A stretch of DNA of 64,000 nucleotides. Origin: WVYX01 sp039586815. GTDB taxonomy: Bacteria; Gemmatimonadota; Gemmatimonadetes; Gemmatimonadales; GWC2-71-9. The translations under genes were made by a program, and so were the position numbers. The DNA lies in assembly GCA_039586815.1 (NCBI GenBank), contig JBDHJR010000007.1, forward strand, positions 79,245-143,244. Reading direction: 5' to 3'. Below the pieces are notes generated by a model. That model saw only the letters and a program-made list of their open reading frames with translations, was not told the origin of the DNA and ran no database searches. Positions 55,440-63,426 of the stretch are shown piece after piece; the first letter of the stretch is position 1; every line of letters begins with the position of its first letter.

Positions 55440-56561
55440 ATGCTCAACGTCGGGCTCTCAGGCAACATCGGCGCGGGTAAGAGCACCGTGGCCCGCTGGC
55501 TGCGCGAGTGGGGTGCGACGCTCATCGACTCCGACGAGCTGGTGCGCGAAGTGCAGCTTCCGGGATCGGAGACGCTGAGCGCCATCGCCCGACGGTTCGG
55601 AGCCGACATCCTGAAGCCGGACGGCTCGCTCGACCGCGACGTGCTGCGGACCCGGGCCATGCGCGACGCACAGACGCTCACCGCCTTGAATGAGATCGTG
55701 CACCCCGCCGTGCAACAGCTGCGAGCCGAGCGGAGTCGGCTGGCCGCGGAGCGGGGCGACTGCGTGTTGGTCAGCGACATTCCACTGCTGTTCGAGGTCC
55801 TCGATCCCGGCGACTTCGACGTGGTCGTGCTGGTGGACGCTCCCGTGGCGCTGCGGCGCGAGCGGATCATGGAGGAGCGGGGGCTGTCGCACGAAGTCGC
55901 CCAGCGCATGATCGATGCTCAGCTCCCCGCAGCAGAGAAGCGTAACCGCAGTGGAATCGTACTCGACAACGACGGCTCGCTGGAGGAGTTGGAGAGCGTC
56001 ACGCTGGCGGCTTGGCGCGACATCCGTAGGCACGCGGCTGTCGCGCTCACACGCAAGACGGGGTTGCTCCTGGCCGTGGCGACCGACCCGCGGGAGGCGG
56101 TGCACGCGTTCGGCGGCACACTGGCCCGCTACGGCGATACCGGAGTGGAGACGTGGCTGGCGTACGTCGGGTCCCACGCTTCCGCGGGCGTGGCGCAGCC
56201 GCTCCGCCTCGGCGGGACCGTCATCCTGGATGAGAAGGAAGCGGCAGGGGAAGTGGAACGGGTGATTCGCCAACGCCGCCCCGACGTGACGGTCGCCGTA
56301 AGCCCGGCCTTGAGCGATACCGTCCGCGGCGCATGGGACGCAGCCGGTTCGCCGGGCACGCTGTTCCACACCGCTCGAGCGGGCGCGACGGTCGACGCGC
56401 GCCTCGACGTTCGTCCATGGAGGGACGTGCGATCGGCAGCGCTCGAAGCGCTGGGAGTGACCGATGGGACAGCCGCGTCGGAGGTTCCGGACCGCGAGAC
56501 ATTTACCGCCGCCGTCCCGGTGAAGCAGGTGCTCGTGGACCTGTTTCAGACGGCAGATTGA
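55440..56561 (+). CDS. coaE: Dephospho-CoA kinase with C-terminal PIG-L/LmbE-like domain
   Basis: A 373-residue protein, about 170 longer than CoaE enzymes. Residues 1-200 are a complete dephospho-CoA kinase (Walker A GNIGAGKST at 8-16, IDSDELVREV, VSDIPLLFEV), the last step of CoA synthesis. Residues about 207-373 start with LLLAVATDPREAVHAFGGTL, which follows the layout of PIG-L/LmbE deacetylases (AHPDDE...GGTLA), but the catalytic HPDD is replaced by TDPR, so a deacetylase active site is not expected. The fusion is continuous with no stop or frameshift. Confidence 0.85.
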   Translation: MLNVGLSGNIGAGKSTVARWLREWGATLIDSDELVREVQLPGSETLSAIARRFGADILKPDGSLDRDVLRTRAMRDAQTLTALNEIVHPAVQQLRAERSRLAAERGDCVLVSDIPLLFEVLDPGDFDVVVLVDAPVALRRERIMEERGLSHEVAQRMIDAQLPAAEKRNRSGIVLDNDGSLEELESVTLAAWRDIRRHAAVALTRKTGLLLAVATDPREAVHAFGGTLARYGDTGVETWLAYVGSHASAGVAQPLRLGGTVILDEKEAAGEVERVIRQRRPDVTVAVSPALSDTVRGAWDAAGSPGTLFHTARAGATVDARLDVRPWRDVRSAALEALGVTDGTAASEVPDRETFTAAVPVKQVLVDLFQTAD

Positions 56562-56565
56562 GCAG

Positions 56566-56594
56566 TTGACATGCCGAGGACCGTCGAATAACCT
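56566..56594 (+). promoter_or_regulatory. Candidate promoter for the glycine-cleavage operon
   Basis: A perfect TTGACA (56566-56571) is followed 17 bases later by TAACCT (56589-56594), a weak -10. The gcvH start is 36 bases further. It begins right after the coaE stop. Confidence 0.45.
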
Positions 56595-56630
56595 ACGCCT
56601 CGCCACTCCTATTCCAATGGCGGAACTCAC

Positions 56631-57020
56631 ATGTCCGACGCTCCCGAGAATCTGCACTACAGCGAAGAGCACGAGTACCTGAAGCAGGCCGACGACGACG
56701 CCACCTACTACATCGGCATCACCGATTACGCCCAGGGCGAACTCGGTGACGTGGTCTTCGTGGAGCTGCCCGAGGTGGGCGCCAAGTTCAACCAGATGGA
56801 CGTGTTCGGAACGATCGAAGCGGTCAAGGCCGTTTCGGAGTTGTTCTGCCCGGTTACCGGGGAGATCGTGGACATCAACCAGGCCATCGAGGGCGACCCC
56901 GGCCTGGTGAACCGTGATCCCTATGGAGATGGGTGGATGGTCAAGATCCGCATGGACAGCCCCGATGAGTTGAGCCGACTCCTGTCGGCGGTCGATTACA
57001 GGCAACACATCGGGGAATAG
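56631..57020 (+). CDS. gcvH: Glycine cleavage system H protein
   Basis: A 129-residue lipoyl carrier that passes the aminomethyl group between P, T and L proteins. The lipoylated Lys66 is in GTIEAVKAVSEL, within the typical hammerhead fold (YIGITDYAQGELGDVVFVELP). Length is normal. It is first in the order gcvH-gcvP-lipM, so carrier, decarboxylase and lipoyl-attachment enzyme are expressed together. gcvT is not in the window. Confidence 0.96.
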   Translation: MSDAPENLHYSEEHEYLKQADDDATYYIGITDYAQGELGDVVFVELPEVGAKFNQMDVFGTIEAVKAVSELFCPVTGEIVDINQAIEGDPGLVNRDPYGDGWMVKIRMDSPDELSRLLSAVDYRQHIGE

Positions 57021-57052
57021 CCGGCGGGACCCGGCAGCGCGAATCGTTAACG

Positions 57053-57080
57053 AAACGCCCTGGGATCCCCCGGGGCGTTT
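57053..57080 (+). terminator. Hairpin between gcvH and gcvP (attenuator or RNA-processing site)
   Basis: AAACGCCC and GGGCGTTT form an 8-bp stem around a 12-base loop that itself holds GGGATCCC. The descending arm ends in TTT. As it lies inside an operon it may reduce gcvP expression relative to gcvH rather than end transcription. Confidence 0.5.
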
Positions 57081-57102
57081 GCACGCATAGGGTTGTGAGG
57101 CA

Positions 57103-59997
57103 ATGACGAACTTCAAGACGCTCGACACGAATCCGGATCATTTCGTCCGACGCCACATTGGCCCCCGTCCGCACGACGTCGAGGCCATGCTGGAAACGGT
57201 CGGATCCGAGTCGCTCGATGCACTGGTGGACGCGGCCGTCCCCGAGGACATCCGCCTGGGGCGCGCGCTCGACCTTCCTGATGGCCTGAGCGAGCACGAA
57301 GTGCTGCGGGCTCTGCGCGCGATGGCGTCGCAGAACGAGGTGTTCCGGTCTTATATCGGGATGGGCTACGCCGACTGCGTGGTACCCTCCGTGATCCAGC
57401 GCAACATCCTGGAGAACCCCGGTTGGTACACAGCCTACACGCCATACCAGGCCGAGATCTCACAGGGGCGGCTTGAGGCGTTGTTGAACTACCAGACGAT
57501 GATCAACGATCTCACGGGTCTGGAGATCGCCAACTCGTCGCTGCTGGACGAGGGAACGGCCGCCGCCGAGGCCATGACCATGTGTCTCGGCGTCACCAGG
57601 GGTGATGGCACACCCATCTTCCTGGTGGACGAGGGGTGCCACCCCCAGACCATCGCGGTAGTGCAGACGCGCGCCGCAGTCCGTGGCGTGGAGGTCGTGG
57701 TGGGCAACGCTCACGAGTTCAGCTACGACGGCTACGTCATCGGCATCCTGCTGCAATACCCCACGACCTTCGGAAACATCGAAGACTACCGTTCTGTCGT
57801 CGAGCGAGCGCACCAGGCCGGAGCGCTGGTGGCGGTTGCCGCCGACATCCTGGCGCTCTGCCTGCTCACACCGCCGGGAGAGTGGGGCGCCGACATGGCC
57901 GTGGGCAACACCCAGCGATTCGGCGTTCCGCTGGGATATGGCGGCCCGCATGCCGCGTACTTTGCCACCAAGGAGCAGTACAAGCGCACCGCACCCGGGC
58001 GCATCATCGGGATCAGCAAGGATCCGAAGGGCCGCCGTGCCCTGCGTATGGCGCTGCAGACGCGCGAGCAGCACATCCGCAGGGAGAAGGCGACGAGCAA
58101 CATCTGCACCGCCCAGGTCCTGTTGGCCGTGATGGCCGGCATGTACGGCGTCTATCACGGACCCGAGGGAATCAAGCGCATCGCGGAGCGAGTGCACCGG
58201 CACACCAGGGTGCTGGCGGAGGCGCTACGCAAACTCGGTCACACGATAGTTCACGAGGCCTTCTTCGATACGCTCACCGTCGAGCTGAAGCCGGCGCAGA
58301 TGAAGAAGGTGCGCGCCGCCGCGCAGCAGCAGCGCATCAACCTGCGTCCGATCTCCGACACGCGGGTCGGCGTCACCCTCGACGAGGTCACGTCGCTCGG
58401 CGACGTGGCCGACCTGGTGCAGGTGTTCGGTCTCGGAAAGGGCGACGTCGAGGTCGCAGACATGGTCGAAGCGGTGCAGCCGGTGATTCCCGAGCCGTTC
58501 GTGCGGACATCGCCTTACCTCACGCACCCCGTATTCAACCGCTACCACTCCGAGACGGAGATGATGCGGTATCTCAAGCGGCTGGAGGATCGCGACCTGG
58601 CGCTCAACTCGGCCATGATCCCGCTCGGCTCCTGCACCATGAAGCTGAATGCCGCCACCGAGATGGCAGCGGTGAGCTGGCCCGAGATCAATGGCCTGCA
58701 CCCCTTCGCACCGCGAGAGCAGGCGCGGGGCTACACCCAGCTGTTCGAGGACCTGGAGTCCAAGCTGGCCGAGATCACCGGATTCGCGGCGATCTCGCTG
58801 CAGCCGAACGCGGGCGCGCAAGGTGAGTTCGCCGGACTCCTGGTGATCCGTGCGTACCACAAGGCGCGCGGCGAGGAGAACCGCACGGTCTGTCTGATCC
58901 CCAAGTCGGCGCACGGCACCAATCCGGCCAGCGCCGTCATGGCGGGCATGAAGGTGGTCGTGGTGAAGACCGATGAGGGCGGCAACGTGGACATGGCCGA
59001 CTTCAAAGCGAAGGCGGAGGCCCACAGCGACAGCCTCGGTGCGCTGATGATCACCTACCCCTCCACTCACGGCGTGTTCGAGACCACGATCCGCGACATG
59101 TGCGAGATCGTGCACGCCAACGGAGGGCAGGTGTACATGGACGGGGCGAACCTCAACGCCCTCGTCGGAGTTGCCCGGCCCGGCGACATCGGGGCCGACG
59201 TGTGCCACCTCAACCTGCACAAGACGTTCTGCATCCCGCACGGCGGAGGCGGTCCCGGCATGGGGCCGATCGGCGTGGCCGAGCACCTGGTGCCGCACTT
59301 GCCGGACCATCCGGTGGTGCCCCTCGGTGTCGCGCAGTCTTGCGGCACCGTGTCGGCCGCTCCCTGGGGCAGCCCGTCGATCCTGCCGATCTCATGGGCC
59401 TACGTGGCGATGATGGGCCCCGACGGCCTGACCGAGGCAACGCAGATGGCCATCCTGAACGCCAACTACATAGCGCGGCGCCTGGCCGGCCACTACGACC
59501 TGCTCTACTCGGGGCGCAAGGGGCTCATCGCTCATGAGTGCATCATCGATACCCGGCCGTTCAAGCAGTCGGCAGGCGTGGACGTTACCGACATGGCGAC
59601 GCGGCTGATGGATTACGGCTTTCATGCGCCCACCATCTCATTCCCGGTGCCGGGCACGATGATGGTGGAGCCCACCGAGAGTGAATCCAAGGAGGAGCTG
59701 GACCGTTTCTGCGACGCGATGATCGCCATCCGCGGCGAGATCGACGACATCGCGGAGGGCCGCGCCGACCGGGAGAACAACGTGCTGCGCAATGCCCCGC
59801 ACACCCAGGAGGACGTGGTCGCCGACGCGTGGGACCACCCCTATTCCCGCGAGCTGGCGGCGTTCCCCAGCCCGCAGACGCGCGAGCACAAGGTGTGGCC
59901 ACCGGTGGGGCGCGCCGACGCAGCCTACGGCGACCGCCACCTCATCTGCACGTGCCTGCCCATTGAAGAATACGAGACGGCCGGCGCGGGGACATGA
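57103..59997 (+). CDS. gcvP: Glycine dehydrogenase (decarboxylating), single-chain P protein
   Basis: A 964-residue PLP enzyme with both halves (GcvPA-like 1-450, GcvPB-like 460-960) in one chain, as in E. coli and eukaryotes. It decarboxylates glycine and loads the methylamine group on GcvH. The Schiff-base Lys707 is in LHKTFCIPHGGGGPG; the N-terminal HIGP motif and IPLGSCTMKLNA are conserved. TGAGG precedes the ATG. The stop overlaps the lipM start as ATGA. Confidence 0.97.
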   Translation: MTNFKTLDTNPDHFVRRHIGPRPHDVEAMLETVGSESLDALVDAAVPEDIRLGRALDLPDGLSEHEVLRALRAMASQNEVFRSYIGMGYADCVVPSVIQRNILENPGWYTAYTPYQAEISQGRLEALLNYQTMINDLTGLEIANSSLLDEGTAAAEAMTMCLGVTRGDGTPIFLVDEGCHPQTIAVVQTRAAVRGVEVVVGNAHEFSYDGYVIGILLQYPTTFGNIEDYRSVVERAHQAGALVAVAADILALCLLTPPGEWGADMAVGNTQRFGVPLGYGGPHAAYFATKEQYKRTAPGRIIGISKDPKGRRALRMALQTREQHIRREKATSNICTAQVLLAVMAGMYGVYHGPEGIKRIAERVHRHTRVLAEALRKLGHTIVHEAFFDTLTVELKPAQMKKVRAAAQQQRINLRPISDTRVGVTLDEVTSLGDVADLVQVFGLGKGDVEVADMVEAVQPVIPEPFVRTSPYLTHPVFNRYHSETEMMRYLKRLEDRDLALNSAMIPLGSCTMKLNAATEMAAVSWPEINGLHPFAPREQARGYTQLFEDLESKLAEITGFAAISLQPNAGAQGEFAGLLVIRAYHKARGEENRTVCLIPKSAHGTNPASAVMAGMKVVVVKTDEGGNVDMADFKAKAEAHSDSLGALMITYPSTHGVFETTIRDMCEIVHANGGQVYMDGANLNALVGVARPGDIGADVCHLNLHKTFCIPHGGGGPGMGPIGVAEHLVPHLPDHPVVPLGVAQSCGTVSAAPWGSPSILPISWAYVAMMGPDGLTEATQMAILNANYIARRLAGHYDLLYSGRKGLIAHECIIDTRPFKQSAGVDVTDMATRLMDYGFHAPTISFPVPGTMMVEPTESESKEELDRFCDAMIAIRGEIDDIAEGRADRENNVLRNAPHTQEDVVADAWDHPYSRELAAFPSPQTREHKVWPPVGRADAAYGDRHLICTCLPIEEYETAGAGT

Positions 59998-60752
59998 CGA
60001 CGTGGCACCTCATCGTTGAGGCGACGGGCCGGCCCGGCGCCGAGAACATGGGGATCGACGCCGCGCTCCTCCGAGAGGCTCGAAGGGGCGCGGCGTTCCT
60101 GCGTCTGTACCGTTGGGCTCCACCGTGCCTCTCCCTGGGGCGCAACGAGCCGGCGCTCTCTCGCTACGAACGGGCGACCATCGAGCGGCTCGGGTTGGAT
60201 GTGGTGCGCCGCCCGACCGGAGGGCGGGCGGTGTGGCACGAGACCGAGGTCACGTACGCCGTTGCCGGGCCCGCAACTATGTTCGGTTCGCTCGGAGACG
60301 CATACATTAGGGTCCACACGATGCTGGCGCAGGCCTTGGGCCGGCTGGGCGTGGCGGCTGAACTCGCGCAGCGTCCCAGCGGACGGGCGGTGGGGCCAGG
60401 CGGCGGCGCCTGCTTCGCGGCGCCGGTGGGCGGTGAGATCGTGGTGCAGGGTCGCAAGCTGGTGGGCAGCGCGCAGGTCCGGGAGCAGGGAGCCTTCCTG
60501 CAACACGGCTCGATCTTGCTGGAGGACGGCCAGGACCTGGTTACGCGCGTGACGCGAAACGCCGTGGCCCTGCCCGCAGCCACGTCGCTACGCAAGCTGC
60601 TGGGCCGCCCCGTATTGTTTGAGGAGGTTGCAGACTGCATCGCCGCGCAGGCCAGAGCGGACTGGGCGGGGTCGTGGACGGACCACAAGGCGGGATGCAC
60701 GGGCGAGGACATCGCGCATTTCGACGATCCGCAATGGACGTGGCGGCACTGA
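59994..60752 (+). CDS. lipM: LipM-like octanoyltransferase (BPL_LplA_LipB family)
   Basis: A 252-residue enzyme of lipoyl-cofactor assembly. RRPTGGRAVWH is the acyl-binding loop and GRKLVGSAQVREQGAFLQHGS holds the conserved Lys. A cysteine, Cys140 in GGGACFAAP, sits where LipM of Bacillus has its catalytic Cys, which favours octanoyl transfer from acyl-ACP to GcvH over free-lipoate ligation by LplA. The ATGA overlap with gcvP makes GcvH the likely acceptor. No lipoyl synthase (LipA) is nearby. Confidence 0.85.
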   Translation: MTTWHLIVEATGRPGAENMGIDAALLREARRGAAFLRLYRWAPPCLSLGRNEPALSRYERATIERLGLDVVRRPTGGRAVWHETEVTYAVAGPATMFGSLGDAYIRVHTMLAQALGRLGVAAELAQRPSGRAVGPGGGACFAAPVGGEIVVQGRKLVGSAQVREQGAFLQHGSILLEDGQDLVTRVTRNAVALPAATSLRKLLGRPVLFEEVADCIAAQARADWAGSWTDHKAGCTGEDIAHFDDPQWTWRH

Positions 60753-60794
60753 ACCGCCGCGCACCGCATGACGCCTGGGGGGGCGACTGAGACG

Positions 60795-62450
60795 ATGATT
60801 TCACGACTTGCCGCTGTGCTAGGGGGAACGGCACTCGTCCTCACGGTCAACGCGTCCTGCGCACCGGAGGCGACCTGCCCCAGTGACTGGTGCGGCACCG
60901 CCGTGGTCGTTTCCGCCGCCGAGGCCGACGTGCTGCTTCCCGTGGTTTCGACGATGGACGTCGGCATCGCGATCAACGACTTCATCTTTTTGCGTCTCGC
61001 CGACATCGGTCCCGATCTCAACCTGGTGGACCCCGAGACGTTCGTGCCCCGGCTCGCGAGCTCGTGGAGCGTGGAGGATCCCCGTACCATCGTGTTTGAG
61101 CTCCACCCCGAAGCGCGCTGGCACGACGGCACGCCGGTCACCGCCGAGGACGTGACGTTCACGTTCGACGTGTACGGCGACACACTGGTGGGCTCGCACG
61201 TCGCCGCACGCCTCACGCAGATCACATCGGTCGATGCGCGCGATTCCCACACGGTGGCGTTCCGGTTCAGCCGGCAGTACGCCGAGATGTTCTTCGACGC
61301 GGTGTACCACATGCGGATCCTGCCGCGGCACCTACTCGACAGCGTGCCGCGCGCCCGGCTGGCGGCGCACCCGCTGGGACGCAATCCAGTCGGCGCCGGA
61401 CCGTATCGCTTCGTGCGGTGGAACGCCGGGCAGTCGATCGAGCTGGCCGGCGACTCGACCTTCTTTCTCGGGCGCCCGGGCATTCCCCGCATCATCTGGC
61501 GGTTCAGCGCCGACGTGGGCACAGCCGCCGCTCAACTTCTCGCGGGCGAGGCGGACGTGGTGAACTTCGTGCCCACGGAGATGCTGCCGCGCGTCGAGGA
61601 GGACGAGAATCTGCGGGTCATCCCGTGGACACCGTCCACCTTCTACTCGTACCTGCAGTTCAACTTCCGCGATCCGGAGAACCCGGATCACCCACACCCC
61701 CTGTTCGGCAACCGGGCGGCGCGCGAGGCAATCGCCATGGCCGTGAACCGGGAGGAGATGGTGCAGGCCGTGTTCGGCGACGGTGGCATCGTGGCCAAGG
61801 GACCCATCGCACCGGCGCATTTCATCTGGAACGAGGACTTCCCGCAGGTGCCGTTCGACACCGCGCGGGCTCGAGCACAGCTGGCCGAGCAGGGATGGCG
61901 CGACAGCGACGGCGACGGCATGCTCGACCGCGACGGCGAGCCGCTGCAGTTCGACCTGCTCTTCCCGACGAGTAGCGCAGTACGCCGCCGCCAGGCCGAG
62001 ATCATCCAGGAGCAGTTGCGCCAGGCCGGCGTAGCGGTGACGCTGACGGGCATCGACTTCGGCGCCTTCAGGGAGCGCGGCAATGCTGGGAGGTTCGACA
62101 TCTATTTCGGCTCGTACGGGGGCGACTTCAGCCCGTCTACGATACCGGAGGTGTGGGTCACGAACGCCGGCAACAACCTCGGATCGTACAGCAACCCGGC
62201 ATTCGACAGGGCCGTACAGCGGGCCCTGGACGCTCCCGACATGGCGACGGCTCGAGCGCGCTGGATCGAGGCCGTGAACCTCATCAATCGAGACGTGCCT
62301 GCCGTATGGACGACCGCATCACCGCCCAACGCGGGAGTGCACGCGCGCTTCGAGAACATGTCCATTCGGAGCGACAACTTCGTGGCTACGCTGCCACAGT
62401 GGTACGTGCCTACGTCCGGGTTGATCGATCGCGATCGCTACACGAACTAG
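60795..62450 (+). CDS. Peptide/nickel-type ABC transporter substrate-binding lipoprotein
   Basis: A 551-residue SBP_bac_5 protein. ATG 60795 begins a lipoprotein signal (VNASC); ATG 60768 is an alternative without ribosome site. Family motifs are present: LASSWSVEDPRTIVFEL, WHDGTPVTAEDVTFTFD, GAGPYRFVRWNAGQSIEL and the late YSNPAFDRAVQRALDA. It delivers a peptide-like ligand to the two permeases that follow. Ligand identity cannot be read from sequence. Confidence 0.9.
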   Translation: MISRLAAVLGGTALVLTVNASCAPEATCPSDWCGTAVVVSAAEADVLLPVVSTMDVGIAINDFIFLRLADIGPDLNLVDPETFVPRLASSWSVEDPRTIVFELHPEARWHDGTPVTAEDVTFTFDVYGDTLVGSHVAARLTQITSVDARDSHTVAFRFSRQYAEMFFDAVYHMRILPRHLLDSVPRARLAAHPLGRNPVGAGPYRFVRWNAGQSIELAGDSTFFLGRPGIPRIIWRFSADVGTAAAQLLAGEADVVNFVPTEMLPRVEEDENLRVIPWTPSTFYSYLQFNFRDPENPDHPHPLFGNRAAREAIAMAVNREEMVQAVFGDGGIVAKGPIAPAHFIWNEDFPQVPFDTARARAQLAEQGWRDSDGDGMLDRDGEPLQFDLLFPTSSAVRRRQAEIIQEQLRQAGVAVTLTGIDFGAFRERGNAGRFDIYFGSYGGDFSPSTIPEVWVTNAGNNLGSYSNPAFDRAVQRALDAPDMATARARWIEAVNLINRDVPAVWTTASPPNAGVHARFENMSIRSDNFVATLPQWYVPTSGLIDRDRYTN

Positions 62451-62490
62451 CATTCTCCGCTTCCTCACGGTCCGGCTGGCGCATGCAGCC

Positions 62491-63426
62491 GTGGTCGTGT
62501 TCCTGGTCGCCACCCTGACCTTCGTCCTGCTGCATTTGGCGCCGGGAGATCCGTTCACGCGCGCCAGCGAGACCACGCTGGTACCTCGGGAAGTCGTCGA
62601 GCAGCAGCGCCGCAACTTCGGCCTCGACCGGCCCATCCACGTGCAGTACGGCCGCTATCTCGCGAACGTCGCCCGCGGTGATTTCGGCTACTCGTTCCGC
62701 GAGCATCGGCCGGCGGCAGCGGCGATCGGCGAGCGCATCCCCAACACCCTGCTGCTTGCCGCCGCAGCCCTACTCATGGCCTTCGTTTTGGGCATACTGG
62801 TCGGCGCGCTGCAGGCCACGCGCCGCGGCTCGGCGACTGACGACCTGCTGTCACTGCTGTCGCTCACGCTCTACTCCATGCCGGTGTTCTGGCTCGGCGT
62901 GATGCTGTTGCTGTTGTTCGGCGTGACGCTCGACTGGTTCCCGGTGGGCGGTGTAGTGGATGATGCCCTCTATCGGCACCTCTCGCCCCTCGGGCGGCTG
63001 TGGAATCGGCTGCACCACCTCGTGCTGCCGGCTCTCACCCTGGGTGCGGTGGGCGCCGCGGTGACGGCCCGCTATCAGCGGGCCGCGATGCTCGACGTGG
63101 TGGGGCAGGACTTCATCCGTACCGCTCGCGCCAAGGGCCTGCGGGAGCGAGCCGTGTTCTTCAAGCATGCGTTGCGGAATGCGCTGCTGCCCGTGATCAC
63201 GCTGTTCGGCCTCTCCTTCCCACTGCTGCTCTCGGGCTCCGTGCTGGTGGAGACCGTGTTCGCGTGGCCGGGCATCGGGAAGCTGGCCGTTGATGCCATC
63301 CACGGGCGCGACTACGCGGTAGTGACGGCCGTGGCGATCATCGCGGCGGTGATGGTGGTGGTGGGCAACCTGCTGGCAGACCTGCTGTACCGGGTCGTGG
63401 ACCCCCGCACGCGGGAGGCACAGTGA
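62491..63426 (+). CDS. Oligopeptide ABC transporter permease (DppB-like)
   Basis: A 311-residue permease if read from GTG 62491. The BPD_transp_1 domain is complete, with the coupling motif DFIRTARAKGLRERAVFFKHALRNALLP and about six helices; TLLTFVLLHLAPGDPF-like residues mark the first helix. Coding character begins earlier, at about 62452 (ILRFLTVRLAHAAVV), but no ATG, GTG or TTG exists in frame there, so the true start may be ATT 62452 or CTG 62476. The stop overlaps the next permease as GTGA. Confidence 0.85.
   Translation: MVVFLVATLTFVLLHLAPGDPFTRASETTLVPREVVEQQRRNFGLDRPIHVQYGRYLANVARGDFGYSFREHRPAAAAIGERIPNTLLLAAAALLMAFVLGILVGALQATRRGSATDDLLSLLSLTLYSMPVFWLGVMLLLLFGVTLDWFPVGGVVDDALYRHLSPLGRLWNRLHHLVLPALTLGAVGAAVTARYQRAAMLDVVGQDFIRTARAKGLRERAVFFKHALRNALLPVITLFGLSFPLLLSGSVLVETVFAWPGIGKLAVDAIHGRDYAVVTAVAIIAAVMVVVGNLLADLLYRVVDPRTREAQ

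Noticed and set aside
57021..57102. Glycine riboswitch ahead of gcvP or gcvH
   Set aside because: Neither this gap nor the one at 56562-56630 is long enough or carries the conserved glycine-aptamer core; only a simple hairpin is present.
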